The position numbers and the translations under genes are program-made. The notes beneath the pieces are model-generated. The model saw nothing but the letters and a program-made list of their open reading frames with translations. It searched no databases and had not been told where the DNA came from. From NCBI RefSeq assembly GCF_019645815.1, contig NZ_CP080997.1, positions 930,001 to 994,000 on the forward strand: DNA of 64,000 bases. Direction: 5' to 3'. Source of the DNA: Mycolicibacter heraklionensis (GTDB lineage: Bacteria; Actinomycetota; Actinomycetes; Mycobacteriales; Mycobacteriaceae). How positions within the stretch are numbered: position 1 is the first letter of the stretch; each line of letters starts with the position of its first letter. Shown here piece by piece: positions 1-8,853 of the stretch.

Positions 1-1
1 C

Positions 2-1075
2 ACGGAAGTCGCCGACCGCTACCGTGCGGTGAACGAGAGGGCGTTCAAACTGGTCGCGATCTTCTCGCCCGGCATCAAACTGGTCGGCAACCTCACCACC
101 GGTGTGGTGCTCCTCTACGGGGGCTGGCGAGTTCTGCACGGGCACATGACGATCGGGACATTCACCGCGTTCCTGCTCTATCTGCGGATGTTCTTCGACC
201 CGATGCAGGACATCAGCCAGTTCCTCAACATCTTCTCCTCGGCGACCGCGGCGCTGCAGAAACTGGCCGGGGTGCTGGCTGAAACGCCCGCCGTCACCGA
301 CCCGCCCGGCCCGCAGAACGCGGACGTAGCCGATCAGGTGCGCGGTGAGATCGCCTTGCGCGACGTGCATTTCGGCTACCGGGATGGACAGTCGGTGCTG
401 GACGGGTTGTCGCTGAACATCCCGGCCGGCCAGACCGTCGCGCTGGTCGGCAGCACCGGCGCCGGCAAGTCCACCATCGCCAAGCTGATTGCCCGGTTCT
501 ACGACCCGGTGTCGGGAGCGGTGACCCTTGACGGCGTCGACCTGCGTGCGTTCACCCAGGCCGCACTGCGTCGCCACGTCGTGATGGTCACCCAGGAAAA
601 CTTCCTGTTCACCGGGACGGTCGCCGACAACATCCGCTTCGGCCGCCCCGGCGCGACCGACGCCGAGGTGGTTGCCGCGGCGACGAGCGTGGGCGCCGAC
701 ACGTTCATCACCGCCCTGCCGGATGGCTACGACACCGACGTCGCCAAGCGGGGTGGGCGGCTCTCGGCCGGTCAGCGCCAGCTGGTTGCGTTCGCTCGGG
801 CCTTCCTGGCCGACCCGGCGGTACTGATCCTCGACGAGGCGACGTCGTCGCTGGACATCCCCGGCGAGCGGATGGTGCAGAAGGCGCTGCGCAGCGTACT
901 GGCCCAGCGGACCGCGCTGGTGATCGCCCACCGGCTCTCCACGGTCGAGATCGCCGACCGGGTTCTGGTGATCGAGGGCGGGCGCATCATCGAGGACGGG
1001 CCACCGGCCGAGCTGATCCGCGCTGAGGGACACTACGCCGCCCTGCATGACGCGTGGCTGCGCTCGTTGGCCTGA
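2..1075 (+). CDS. ABC transporter, fused permease/ATP-binding protein (5' partial)
   Basis: This is the C-terminal part of an ABC exporter half-transporter that begins upstream of the window; the open frame runs in from base 2. About 75 visible residues belong to the last membrane helices, followed by a complete nucleotide-binding domain. That domain has Walker [10 protein letters not shown] (near base 450), the signature LSAGQ (near 760), Walker [13 protein letters not shown] and the H-loop IAHRLST. The fold is that of type IV (MsbA-like) exporters, which act at the inner membrane as dimers. The substrate cannot be read from this fragment. The stop is TGA at 1073-1075. The family call is firm. 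Confidence 0.9.
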   Translation, partial: TEVADRYRAVNERAFKLVAIFSPGIKLVGNLTTGVVLLYGGWRVLHGHMTIGTFTAFLLYLRMFFDPMQDISQFLNIFSSATAALQKLAGVLAETPAVTDPPGPQNADVADQVRGEIALRDVHFGYRDGQSVLDGLSLNIPAGQTVALVGSTGAGKSTIAKLIARFYDPVSGAVTLDGVDLRAFTQAALRRHVVMVTQENFLFTGTVADNIRFGRPGATDAEVVAAATSVGADTFITALPDGYDTDVAKRGGRLSAGQRQLVAFARAFLADPAVLILDEATSSLDIPGERMVQKALRSVLAQRTALVIAHRLSTVEIADRVLVIEGGRIIEDGPPAELIRAEGHYAALHDAWLRSLA

Positions 1076-1080
1076 GCGGC

Positions 1081-1263
1081 CCGTGCTGCGTGCGCGGCTG
1101 GGTTAAATCCAGGTGAATTTTAAAGCACCGACCTGCGAACATGGGGACGTGGGCCGCAAAGATCCCGCAAACGCAGGAGTTTCCAAGCAAACTGCCCACT
1201 TAGGCTTTCCGCCGTGATCGTCACATCCAACGTTAAGGCCACCATCGCCGCCAAGGCAGCTGC
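1081..1263 (+). other. Intergenic leader with possible RNA structure
   Basis: This 183-base gap lies before the DMT transporter. It has an AT-rich interrupted repeat near 1102-1122 (TTAAAT and ATTTTAA). It then has a nested pairing: CCTGCG (about 1131) with CGCAGG (about 1169) encloses GGGA paired with TCCC around a CCGCAAAG segment. I could not match it to a riboswitch family. No ORF or clear promoter stands out. Confidence 0.25.
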
Positions 1264-2118
1264 GTGATCGGTTCACCCACCGCGCAGGGACTGGCGTTGG
1301 CGTCGGCCACCAGTTTCGGGATCAGCGACTTCGTGGGCGGTGTCGCGTCGCGGCGGGTCGCCGCGCTGCGGGTGGTGTTGGTGTCCACCCCGGTCTCCAT
1401 GGTGATGCTCGGAATGCTCGCCATGATCGGCGGCGGGCACATCACGACCAGCACCGTCGTCTTGGGCATGTTCGGTGGGCTCAGCCAGGCCCTGGGTATC
1501 TGGTGGTTCTACGCCGCCATGGCCGCCGGCCCGATCTCGGTGGTGTCGCCGCTGGCCGCGGTGGTGGATGCCAGCGTGCCGGTGTGCGTCGGGCGGATCC
1601 TGGGGGAGCGGCCCGGCCTGCTTGCCAGCGCAGGTATTGCGGTGGCATTGGGCGCGGTGGTGTTGATCAGCTGGCATGCCGGCGACGACGGCGTCCATCG
1701 GCCGGGACTCACCCACCGCGTGCTCTGGTTGACCGTTGCCTCAGGGGTGGCCCTGGGGTTGAACTTCGTCTTTCTGGATCGCACTCCGTCGGATTCCGGG
1801 CTGTGGCCGCTGTTGTTCGCGCGTGGCGCGGCCACCGTCCTGGTGATCGTCGTCGCGGCGGCCAGCCGCAATCTCCGGGTCCCGTCGGGGACACCGCTGC
1901 GGCTGGCGTTCCTGATCGCGCTGCTCGACACCGCCGCCAACGTCACCATGCTGTTCGCCTTGAAGCACGCGCTGCTGTCACTGGCCAGTGTGCTGATCTC
2001 GCTGTACCCGGCCGCCACCGTGATCTTGGCGGTCGTCTTACTGGGGGAGCGGGTGCGTCTCCGGCAGGTGATGGGGATGGTGCTGGCGGGAGTGGCCGTC
2101 GCAATGATCACCGGGTAG
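1264..2118 (+). CDS. EamA/DMT-superfamily membrane transporter
   Basis: The 284-residue product is almost wholly hydrophobic, with about ten predicted membrane helices in two repeated halves. That is the architecture and length of drug/metabolite transporters of the EamA family. Such proteins move small metabolites across the inner membrane, and the substrate is not predictable here. The start is GTG at 1264, followed directly by the first helix region. The preceding ABC gene ends 188 bases upstream, so co-transcription is uncertain. It converges on accD3, with a large inverted repeat in the gap. Confidence 0.85.
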   Translation: MIGSPTAQGLALASATSFGISDFVGGVASRRVAALRVVLVSTPVSMVMLGMLAMIGGGHITTSTVVLGMFGGLSQALGIWWFYAAMAAGPISVVSPLAAVVDASVPVCVGRILGERPGLLASAGIAVALGAVVLISWHAGDDGVHRPGLTHRVLWLTVASGVALGLNFVFLDRTPSDSGLWPLLFARGAATVLVIVVAAASRNLRVPSGTPLRLAFLIALLDTAANVTMLFALKHALLSLASVLISLYPAATVILAVVLLGERVRLRQVMGMVLAGVAVAMITG

Positions 2119-2154
2119 CCGGCCGCTGGTCCCCCGGCTGGGGGGAACAGCAGA

Positions 2155-2228
2155 GTTGCCCGCCTTTGCGCGACAACTGCGGCTGCCCGGCGGGTCCCAC
2201 TGCGACTTGTCGCGCAAAGCCGGGCAAC
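2155..2228. repeat. Long imperfect inverted repeat between convergent genes
   Basis: The arms 2155-2176 and 2207-2228 are 22 bases each and pair at 21 of 22 positions around a 30-base loop. Each arm carries the element TTTGCGCGACAA or its complement. The repeat sits exactly between the 3' ends of the DMT transporter and accD3. It could act as a bidirectional terminator or be a dispersed repeat element. There is no U-tract. Confidence 0.65.
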
Positions 2229-2275
2229 TATCCCTATGGGTCCAGCCGGGACGCCCTACGAAGTCCGGCCGGACC

Positions 2276-3754
2276 TCAACCTGGGAGCCCGATCCGGCGG
2301 TAGCGCTCCAACCGGGCCGCCATCCGCTGCTCGGTGGGCACCCTGCGCAGCGCGTCCAGCTCGACGGCGATGGCCTGCGACATTCGCTTGGCGAAGTCGA
2401 TCGGCTCCTCGGCGGCGTCCGGGTGCTCGCTCACGACCACATCCACGATCCCGTGGGCCCGCAGATCCGCCGAACGGATGCCCTGCGCGGCGGAGAGTTC
2501 CGGGGCGTGCCGGGTATCGCGGAACACGATGGCGCTGGCCCCCTCCGGCGGCAGCGGCGCCAGCCAGCCGTGCAACGCCGCCAGCACCCGATCCGCCGGC
2601 ACCATCGCCAGCGCCGGACCGCCGCTGCCCTGGCCCAGCAGCACCGACACCGTCGGCACCTCGAGCGTGACCAGCTCAGCCAGGCACGCCGCGATCTGGG
2701 CGGCCAATCCGCCCTGCTCGGCCTCCACCGACAGCGCGGGCCCCGGGGTGTCGATAGCCAGCACCAGCGGCAGCCGCAGGCCCGCGGCCAGCGCCATGCC
2801 GCGGCGAGCGTCGCGCAGCGCAACCGGGTCGGTCAGCCGATCGGCCCCGCGCAGCTGTCCCAACACCACGGCGGGCTGGCCGCCGAAGCGCGCCAACGCC
2901 AGCAGGATCGTGGCACCGCGTTCGGTGCTGCCGGTGCCCGACAGGAAGACCCGCTCGGTGGCGCCGTGCCGCAGCAGAAACCCCACGCCCGGCCGGTCCG
3001 GACGCCGCGACGCGCGCACGGAGTCCCACGCCGGGATGTCGGGAATCGGCTCGGCGGCCGGCGTCGGGGGCGCAGGACCGGGATCGTCGAGCATCACCTT
3101 CAGCGCCCGCGCGCAGATGCGCCGCAGCCACTTCAGCGGGATGACCCCGTCGATCACGCCGTATGCCTGCAGGTTCTCGGCGGTCTGGACGCCCGGCGGG
3201 AACGGGGCACCGTAAAGCTGTTCGTAGACCCGCGGCCCCAGGAAGCCCACCAACGCCCCCGGCTCGGCCAGTGTGACGTGCCCCAGCGAACCCCAGGAGG
3301 CAAACACTCCGCCGGTGGTGGGGTGGCGCAGGTACACCAGGTAGGGCAGGTGGGCACGTTTGTGCAGCTCGACAGCGGCGGCGATCTTCACCATCTGCAG
3401 GAATGCGACGGTGCCTTCCTGCATCCGGGTGCCGCCCGAGCTCGGCGACGCCAGCAGCGGCAGTCGCTCTGCGGTGGCCCGTTGGACGGCGGCGGTGATC
3501 CGCTCGGCGGCCGCCACCCCGATGGAGCCGGCCAGGAAGTCGAAGTCGCTGGCGATCACCGCGACCCGGCGGCCGTTGATCCGCCCCTCCCCGGTAAGGA
3601 CCGCCTCGTCGCGGCCGGTGGCAGCCCGCGCCGCGGCCAGCTCGGCGGCATAACTGTCGCTGATCGGCACGGCCAGCGGCGCGGCGTCCCAACTGAGGAA
3701 AGAGTCGCGGTCCAGCACCGCGTCGCGCAGTTCGTCGGCCCCGATCCGGCTCAC
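2276..3754 (-). CDS. accD3: Acyl-CoA carboxylase carboxyltransferase subunit AccD3
   Basis: The 492-residue protein carries both halves of the carboxyltransferase (crotonase-like) fold in one chain. The N-terminal half contains ASPSSGGTRMQEG and HPTTGGVFASWGSLGH, and the C-terminal half contains GQGSGGPALAM. Length and sequence agree with M. tuberculosis AccD3 (Rv0904c, about 495 aa). It would transfer carboxyl from biotin to an acyl-CoA acceptor to make a malonyl-CoA-type product; its physiological partner is not settled. I chose GTG at 3754, giving MSRIGADELRD as in the tuberculosis protein. An ATG at 3784 would add ten residues but overlaps the divergent echA6 start. A -10 TACGCT ends six bases before the GTG, so the mRNA is probably leaderless. 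Confidence 0.9.
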   Translation of the reverse strand: MSRIGADELRDAVLDRDSFLSWDAAPLAVPISDSYAAELAAARAATGRDEAVLTGEGRINGRRVAVIASDFDFLAGSIGVAAAERITAAVQRATAERLPLLASPSSGGTRMQEGTVAFLQMVKIAAAVELHKRAHLPYLVYLRHPTTGGVFASWGSLGHVTLAEPGALVGFLGPRVYEQLYGAPFPPGVQTAENLQAYGVIDGVIPLKWLRRICARALKVMLDDPGPAPPTPAAEPIPDIPAWDSVRASRRPDRPGVGFLLRHGATERVFLSGTGSTERGATILLALARFGGQPAVVLGQLRGADRLTDPVALRDARRGMALAAGLRLPLVLAIDTPGPALSVEAEQGGLAAQIAACLAELVTLEVPTVSVLLGQGSGGPALAMVPADRVLAALHGWLAPLPPEGASAIVFRDTRHAPELSAAQGIRSADLRAHGIVDVVVSEHPDAAEEPIDFAKRMSQAIAVELDALRRVPTEQRMAARLERYRRIGLPG

Positions 3755-3782
3755 ACCGAAAGCGTAATTAGGCTGGTTCGCC
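3755..3782. promoter_or_regulatory. Compact divergent leaderless promoter, accD3/echA6
   Basis: Only 28 bases separate the two start codons. On the minus strand TACGCT (3766-3761) lies six bases before the accD3 GTG. On the plus strand TAGGCT (3769-3774) lies eight bases before the echA6 ATG. Both fit TANNNT at leaderless spacing. The -35 region of each promoter would fall inside the other gene, so the promoters should compete. Confidence 0.7.
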
Positions 3783-4514
3783 ATGATCGGTGTTACCCGC
3801 GATGAAGCCGTCACGACTATCGAGTTGCAGCGCCCCGAGCGGCGCAACGCATTGAACTCCCAGCTCGTCACCGAGTTGCGGGAGGCGGTCCTGGATGCCG
3901 CCACCCACGATGTCCGGGCGATCGTGCTGACCGGGCAGGGCACGGTGTTCTGTGCCGGCGCGGATCTGTCCGGTGACGCGTTCGCCGCCGACTACCCCGA
4001 CAAGCTGGTCGCCCTGCACCAGAGCATCGCCGACGTCCCGGTGCCGGTGATCGGCGCCATCAACGGCGCCGCGATCGGCGCCGGTCTGCAATTGGCGATG
4101 GTCTGCGACCTGCGGGTGGTGGCCCCCGAGGCGTTCTTCCAGTTCCCGGTCGCCAAGTACGGCCTGGCGCTGGACAACTGGAGCATCCGGCGGCTGACCT
4201 CGCTGGTCGGGTACGGGCGGGCCCGGGCGATGATGCTGACCGCGGAGCAGCTGCCGGCCGACGCGGCGCTGTTGACCGGCATGGCCAACCGGATCGGAAC
4301 CCTTGCCGACGCGCAGGCCTGGGCGCACGAGATCGCCGGGCTGGCGCCGCTGGCGCTGCAGCACGCCAAGCGGGTGCTCAACGACGACGGCGCCTACGAG
4401 GAGCAGCAGCCGGTGCACAAGGAGCTGTTCGACAAGGCATGGAGCAGCCAAGACGTCATCGAGGCTCAGGTGGCTCGCGTCCAGAAGCGCCCGCCGAAGT
4501 TCCAGGGCGCCTAA
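3783..4514 (+). CDS. echA6: EchA6, non-catalytic crotonase-fold acyl-CoA binding protein
   Basis: The 243 residues match M. tuberculosis EchA6 in length and closely in sequence (N-terminal [16 protein letters not shown]). The crotonase fold is intact, but both catalytic glutamates are gone. The Glu144 position of classical hydratases reads Gln (GAGLQLAM) and the Glu164 position reads Val (FQFPVAKYG). This agrees with published work describing EchA6 as an essential fatty acyl-CoA binding protein that feeds mycolate synthesis and is targeted by THPP inhibitors, rather than a hydratase. It is divergent from accD3 and followed at 67 bases by the Rv0906-type gene. Transcription is probably leaderless from TAGGCT. 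Confidence 0.93.
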   Translation: MIGVTRDEAVTTIELQRPERRNALNSQLVTELREAVLDAATHDVRAIVLTGQGTVFCAGADLSGDAFAADYPDKLVALHQSIADVPVPVIGAINGAAIGAGLQLAMVCDLRVVAPEAFFQFPVAKYGLALDNWSIRRLTSLVGYGRARAMMLTAEQLPADAALLTGMANRIGTLADAQAWAHEIAGLAPLALQHAKRVLNDDGAYEEQQPVHKELFDKAWSSQDVIEAQVARVQKRPPKFQGA

Positions 4515-4568
4515 CGACGATGACCGCGCGGTGACCGCAAACGCGGGGGAGCCCCCGGGTCGCCCCCA

Positions 4569-4574
4569 TAGACT
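4569..4574 (+). promoter_or_regulatory. -10 element TAGACT of the metallo-hydrolase gene
   Basis: TAGACT matches TANNNT and ends seven bases before the ATG at 4582, which predicts a leaderless transcript starting at or next to the start codon. It decides the start against an open frame that extends upstream through the end of echA6. Confidence 0.7.
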
Positions 4575-4581
4575 CGTCGTC

Positions 4582-5694
4582 ATGCTGCGCGGGGGACTTC
4601 GTCTGGCGGGGGCTACAGCGTCCCTGGCAGCCGGCGGCTGGACGCTTCGTGCGCTGCGCGGCACACCCGCCGCGTTGGGCGCGGCGCCCAGCGCTATCGA
4701 TGCGGTGGCCACCCGGTCGAGGAACTACCGCGACGGGATCTTTCACAACGTCGAACGCGCCGCGATGGTCAATATGGACCGCGAACAACAGCGGCTGATG
4801 TTGCGCGAGTTGTTCGCCGACCGCGTCGGGCGACGGCCCTCGGTGCCGATCCCGCTGGAGGTGCCCGATTTCAGCGTGGACGTCGAGCCGCTGGCGATCA
4901 CCTGGCTGGGACATGCGACGGCACTCGTGGAGATCGACGGCTACCGCGTTCTGACCGACCCGGTATGGAGCGAACGCTGCTCGCCGTCGGACGCCGTCGG
5001 GCCCCGACGGCTGCACCCGCCGCCGGTGGGGCTCGGTGCGCTGCCCGCGGTCGACGCGATCGTCGTCAGCCATGACCACTACGACCACCTCGACATCGAC
5101 ACCGTCACCGCGCTCGCCCGCAGCCAGCGGGCGCCCTTCGTCGTCCCGCTGGGCGTGGGGGCGCACCTGCGGACGTGGGGCATCCCCTCGGAACGGGTGA
5201 TCGAGCTCGACTGGGACGAGAACACCACGCTGGGCGAACTCACCGTCACCTGCACCCCGGCGCGGCATTTCTCCGGACGGTTCCTGACCCGCAACCAGAC
5301 CCTGTGGGCGTCATGGGTGATCGCCGGACCCGACCACCGGGTCTACTTCGGCGGGGACAGCGGATATACCGGCAGCTTCGGCACGATCGGTGCCCAGCAT
5401 GGCCCGTTCGACGTCACGCTGTTGCCGATCGGGGCGTACAACACCGCCTGGCCCGACGTCCATATGAACCCGGAGGAGGCGGTCCAGGCTCATCTCGACT
5501 TGAATGCCTCGCCGTCGGGCTTGCTGGTGCCGATTCACTGGGGCACGTTCCGGTTGGCGCCACACCGCTGGGCCGAGCCGGTGGACCGGCTGCTGGCCGC
5601 CGCCGACACCGCGGGGATAGCGACGGCGGTGCCCAAACCCGGTGGTTCAGTGCGGCTCGGCGCCGCCGCGCCAACAGCGTGGTGGAGGCTGTAG
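4582..5694 (+). CDS. MBL-fold metallo-hydrolase (Rv0906-like)
   Basis: The 370-residue product has the metallo-beta-lactamase metal motif SHDHYDHLD near residue 163. It also has a second metal ligand region (CTPARHFSGR), FGGDSGY and a late IHWGTF histidine. The arrangement resembles the NAPE-PLD/UlaG branch, which hydrolyses phosphodiester or lactone bonds with two metal ions. An N-terminal hydrophobic stretch rich in Ala, Gly and Leu (about residues 6-30) may be a membrane anchor. Position and length match Rv0906 (372 aa). The substrate is unknown. In M. tuberculosis a serine hydrolase gene (Rv0907) comes next; here it is missing. Confidence 0.85.
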   Translation: MLRGGLRLAGATASLAAGGWTLRALRGTPAALGAAPSAIDAVATRSRNYRDGIFHNVERAAMVNMDREQQRLMLRELFADRVGRRPSVPIPLEVPDFSVDVEPLAITWLGHATALVEIDGYRVLTDPVWSERCSPSDAVGPRRLHPPPVGLGALPAVDAIVVSHDHYDHLDIDTVTALARSQRAPFVVPLGVGAHLRTWGIPSERVIELDWDENTTLGELTVTCTPARHFSGRFLTRNQTLWASWVIAGPDHRVYFGGDSGYTGSFGTIGAQHGPFDVTLLPIGAYNTAWPDVHMNPEEAVQAHLDLNASPSGLLVPIHWGTFRLAPHRWAEPVDRLLAAADTAGIATAVPKPGGSVRLGAAAPTAWWRL

Positions 5695-5698
5695 CACC

Positions 5699-5791
5699 AT
5701 GACGAGGTGGGCGGCTACGGCCGGGGCCACTGTGCTGGCCGGTGCTTTGGAGTACGTCGATCACGACAAGCTGGGAAGGCTCACCCGTTGA
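5699..5791 (+). CDS. Possible 30-residue ORF overlapping the ctpE start
   Basis: ATG at 5699 opens a 30-codon frame that reads [19 protein letters not shown] and ends with TGA at 5789-5791. Its stop shares two bases with the proposed TTG start of ctpE (TTGA), the geometry of translational coupling. The hydrophobic N-terminus could be a signal-peptide remnant of the missing Rv0907-type gene, or it could be a leader peptide. No ribosome site is obvious. I cannot tell these apart, and it may be chance. Confidence 0.3.
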   Translation: MTRWAATAGATVLAGALEYVDHDKLGRLTR

Positions 5792-8202
5792 CGACAGCGC
5801 GAACCACAGGCCTCACCGACGCGCAAGTCGCTCAGCGGGTCGCGCAGGGCCAGACCAACGATATCCCTGCCCGCGCCGCGCGCAGCATCCCCGAGATCAT
5901 CCGGGCCAACGTCTTCACCCGGATCAACGCGATCCTCGGCGTGCTGTTGGTCATCGTGCTCGCCACCGGCTCACTGATCAACGGGCTGTTCGGGTTGCTC
6001 ATCGTCTTCAACAGCGTCATCGGAATGGTGCAGGAGATCCGGGCCAAACAGACGCTGGACAAGCTGGCTATCGTCGGCCAAGCGAAACCGTTGGTGCGCA
6101 GGCAGTCCGGGACGCAGCAGCTCCCGCCGGCCGAGGTGGTGCTCGACGACGTCATCGAGCTGGGTCCCGGCGACCAGATCGTCGTCGACGGCGAGGTCAT
6201 CGAGTCATCCGACCTGGAGGTCGACGAGTCCCTGCTCACCGGTGAAGCCGACCCGATCGGCAAAGATCTTGGCGACCAGGTGATGTCGGGCAGCTTCGTG
6301 ATCTCCGGCAGCGGTGCCTACCGGGCCACCCGGGTTGGTCGCGAGGCGTACGCCGCCAAACTGGCCGAGGAGGCCAGCAAGTTCACGCTGGTGAAATCCG
6401 AACTGCGCAGCGGTATCAACCAGATCCTGAAATTCATCACCTACCTGTTGATTCCGGCCGGCCTGTTGATCATCTACACGCAGCTGTTCACCACCGACGT
6501 GGGCTGGCGGGCGTCGGTGCTGGCGATGGTGGGCGCCCTGGTGCCGATGGTTCCCGAAGGCCTGGTGCTGATGACCTCGCTGGCATTCGCGGTCGGTGTG
6601 GTGCGGCTTGGGCAACGGCAGTGCCTGGTGCAGGAACTGCCCGCGATCGAAGGACTGGCCCGCGTCGACGTCGTCTGCGCCGACAAGACCGGCACCCTCA
6701 CCGAGAACGGGATGCGGGTGTCGGAGGTCACCGAACTCGATGGCGGCGAAGGTCTTCCGGTACGCCAAGCGCTGGCCGCGCTGGCCGCCGACGATGCCCG
6801 CCCCAACGCCAGCATCCAGGCCATCGCCGAGGCGTTCCCCACCTCGCCGGGCTGGACGTCCAGCGCTTGCGCTCCGTTCAAGTCGGCGACCAAATGGAGC
6901 GGTGTCTCGTACGGGGAGCACGGCAACTGGGTGATCGGTGCTCCCGACGTGCTGCTCGACCCGTCATCGGCGGCCGCGGAACAGGCCGAACGGATCGGGG
7001 CGCGCGGCCTGCGGGTGCTGCTGCTGGGCATCTGCGACCAGCCCGTCGACCATCCCGACGCCCCGGGACAGGTGACCCCGGCGGCGCTGGTGGTGCTGGA
7101 ACAGCGGATCCGACCCGACGCCCGGGAAACCCTGGATTACTTTGCTGCGCAGGAAGTGTCGGTGAAAGTCATTTCCGGCGACAACGCGGTCTCGGTGGGT
7201 GCGGTGGCCGCCGAGCTGGGGCTGTCCGGGGACGCGATAGATGCCCGCAAACTGCCGTCCGAACCGGACCAACTGGCCGGCGCACTGGAGGAACACACCG
7301 TGTTCGGCCGGGTGCGCCCGGATCAGAAGCGGGCCATGGTGCACGCCTTGCAGGCGCACGACCACACGGTGGCGATGACCGGCGACGGCGTCAACGATGT
7401 GCTGGCGCTCAAGGATGCCGACATCGGTGTCGCCATGGGGGCGGGGAGCTCGGCGGCGCGCTCGGTGGCACAGATCGTGTTGCTGGACAACAAATTCGCC
7501 ACCCTGCCCTACGTGGTGGGCGAGGGTCGCCGGGTGATCGGCAACATCGAGCGGGTGGCGAACCTGTTCTTGACCAAAACGGTGTATTCCGTGCTGCTGG
7601 CACTGCTGGTCGGGTTGGTCGGGTTGGCGTCGGCACTGTTCGGCACCAAACCATTGCTGTATCCGTTCCAGCCGATCCACGTCACGGTCGCTGCGTGGTT
7701 CACCATCGGCATCCCGGCGTTCATCCTGTCGCTCGCGCCGAACAACGAGCGGGCGCACCCCGGATTCGTACGGCGGGTGATGAGCGGGGCGCTGCCGGCC
7801 GGCGTGGTGGTGGGCGTCGCCACATTCGCCTCCTACCTGGTGGCCTACCGCGGCAGCGAAGCCACGTCGGTCCAGCAGATCCAGGCGTCCACCAGTGCGT
7901 TGATCACATTGCTGACCACGGCGGGATGGGTGCTGGCGGTGGTGGCGCGGCCCTATCAATGGTGGCGGCTGCTGCTGGTGATCAGCTGCGGGCTGGCTTA
8001 TGTGGCGATCTTCGCGATGCCGCTGACCCGGGAGAAGTTCTTGCTGGACCCCTCCAACGTAGCCCTGACACTGCTGGCGCTTGGTATCGGCGCGCTCGGT
8101 GCGGCCGCCATCGAGGCGATGTGGTGGGCCCGGGGCGGCATGCTCGGTGAGCGGCCGAAGTTGTGGCGGGAATCGCCAACGACCACAATGTCCCAGCGAT
8201 AA
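5788..8202 (+). CDS. ctpE: P-type ATPase CtpE (calcium transporter)
   Basis: The 804-residue P-type ATPase has the actuator motif [20 protein letters not shown] in the fourth helix, the phosphorylated aspartate in DKTGTLTE (about D299) and the hinge [12 protein letters not shown]. The C-terminal third adds several membrane helices. The CPC metal motif of heavy-metal pumps is absent. Sequence and length match mycobacterial CtpE (Rv0908, 797 aa), reported as a calcium-uptake pump in M. smegmatis. I chose TTG at 5788 because GGAAGG lies eight bases before it and the N-terminus then aligns with the family. The longer frame from 5707 adds an arginine-rich, unconserved 27 residues. Confidence 0.9.
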   Translation: MTTARTTGLTDAQVAQRVAQGQTNDIPARAARSIPEIIRANVFTRINAILGVLLVIVLATGSLINGLFGLLIVFNSVIGMVQEIRAKQTLDKLAIVGQAKPLVRRQSGTQQLPPAEVVLDDVIELGPGDQIVVDGEVIESSDLEVDESLLTGEADPIGKDLGDQVMSGSFVISGSGAYRATRVGREAYAAKLAEEASKFTLVKSELRSGINQILKFITYLLIPAGLLIIYTQLFTTDVGWRASVLAMVGALVPMVPEGLVLMTSLAFAVGVVRLGQRQCLVQELPAIEGLARVDVVCADKTGTLTENGMRVSEVTELDGGEGLPVRQALAALAADDARPNASIQAIAEAFPTSPGWTSSACAPFKSATKWSGVSYGEHGNWVIGAPDVLLDPSSAAAEQAERIGARGLRVLLLGICDQPVDHPDAPGQVTPAALVVLEQRIRPDARETLDYFAAQEVSVKVISGDNAVSVGAVAAELGLSGDAIDARKLPSEPDQLAGALEEHTVFGRVRPDQKRAMVHALQAHDHTVAMTGDGVNDVLALKDADIGVAMGAGSSAARSVAQIVLLDNKFATLPYVVGEGRRVIGNIERVANLFLTKTVYSVLLALLVGLVGLASALFGTKPLLYPFQPIHVTVAAWFTIGIPAFILSLAPNNERAHPGFVRRVMSGALPAGVVVGVATFASYLVAYRGSEATSVQQIQASTSALITLLTTAGWVLAVVARPYQWWRLLLVISCGLAYVAIFAMPLTREKFLLDPSNVALTLLALGIGALGAAAIEAMWWARGGMLGERPKLWRESPTTTMSQR

Positions 8203-8228
8203 ACCGTGACACAAGGGGAAAGAACGAC

Positions 8229-8666
8229 ATGGCCAAGCTCTCCGGATCCATCGACGTCCCGCTGCCTCCCGAACAGGCCTGGACGCACGCCTCGGATCTG
8301 TCCCGCTACAAAGAGTGGCTGACCATTCACCGGGTGTGGCGCAGTGTGCTGCCCGAGACCCTCGACAAGGGCACGACGCTGGAGTCGATCGTCGAGGTCA
8401 AGGGCATGCTCAACAAGGTCAGGTGGACGATCGTGAACTACAAGCCGCCCACCGGGATGACGCTCAACGGCGACGGTAAGGGCGGGGTCAAGATCAAGCT
8501 GCTCGCCAAGGTCTCGCCGGAGGGCGACGGCTCCAAGGTCAGTTTCGACGTGCACCTGGGCGGTCCGGCGTTGTTCGGCCCGATCGGCATGCTGGTGGCC
8601 GCCGCGCTCAAGAGCGACATCAACGAGTCGCTGCGCAAGTTCGTCACCGTTTTCGCGTCGGGTTAA
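8229..8666 (+). CDS. SRPBCC-fold protein, Rv0910-like
   Basis: The 145 residues form one START/polyketide-cyclase-like domain (SRPBCC) with close similarity to M. tuberculosis Rv0910 throughout. Rv0910 has been described as the toxin partner of Rv0909, although its fold is a ligand-binding one. Here ctpE ends only 26 bases upstream, so there is no room for an Rv0909 antitoxin, and none is seen downstream. AAGGGGAAAG precedes the ATG at good spacing. I infer that this copy acts as a binding protein or has another partner; toxin activity is unproven. Confidence 0.8.
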   Translation: MAKLSGSIDVPLPPEQAWTHASDLSRYKEWLTIHRVWRSVLPETLDKGTTLESIVEVKGMLNKVRWTIVNYKPPTGMTLNGDGKGGVKIKLLAKVSPEGDGSKVSFDVHLGGPALFGPIGMLVAAALKSDINESLRKFVTVFASG

Positions 8667-8745
8667 TTGGTTGCACGGCCAGCCCTCCCGCAGCTAGGGT
8701 GGCGGGCGTCCCCATCCGGGACGTCCCTGCACAGGAGGTCATGGA

Positions 8746-8787
8746 ATGACAGGCATCGCCGGTCTCACGCCGCTGTCCGCGCGCTGA
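8746..8787 (+). CDS. Leader peptide ORF upstream of ABC-F gene
   Basis: A near-ideal ribosome site AGGAGG (8733-8738) lies seven bases before ATG 8746. That ATG opens a 13-codon frame, MTGIAGLTPLSAR, ending TGA 8785-8787. A competing two-codon frame starts at 8741. The ORF lies 66 bases before an ABC-F gene, the arrangement seen where antibiotic-stalled leader translation controls ARE-type ABC-F genes. A GGGCGTCCC/GGGACGTCCC stem precedes the ribosome site and a second stem follows at 8821-8838. The codons look like real translation signals, but the role is inferred. Confidence 0.55.
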   Translation: MTGIAGLTPLSAR

Positions 8788-8820
8788 TCACCGACGAGTT
8801 GCCGTAGTCCGGTCCCGGTT

Positions 8821-8838
8821 GTCAGCGCTCCCGCTGAC
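8821..8838 (+). promoter_or_regulatory. Hairpin just before the ABC-F ribosome site
   Basis: GTCAGCG (8821-8827) pairs perfectly with CGCTGAC (8832-8838) around a CTCC loop. It lies between the leader ORF and the GGAG ribosome site of the ABC-F gene. It could be the switch element of an attenuator. There is no U-run, so it would act on translation or on a Rho-type event rather than as a classical terminator. Confidence 0.45.
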
Positions 8839-8853
8839 CTTCCCGGAGACCTC

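Noticed and set aside
1130..1180. Cyclic-di-GMP (GEMM) riboswitch before the DMT transporter
   Set aside because: Only a loose CCGCAAAG resemblance; the receptor and paired-helix elements do not match.
3755..3784. ATG 3784 as the accD3 start
   Set aside because: It would overlap the echA6 start and add ten residues not found in AccD3; GTG 3754 has a better-placed -10 and matches the family N-terminus.
2156..3805. 549-codon open frame on the plus strand opposite accD3
   Set aside because: It is an antisense shadow of a well-conserved gene; the product is Arg/Gln/His-rich and has no recognisable domain.
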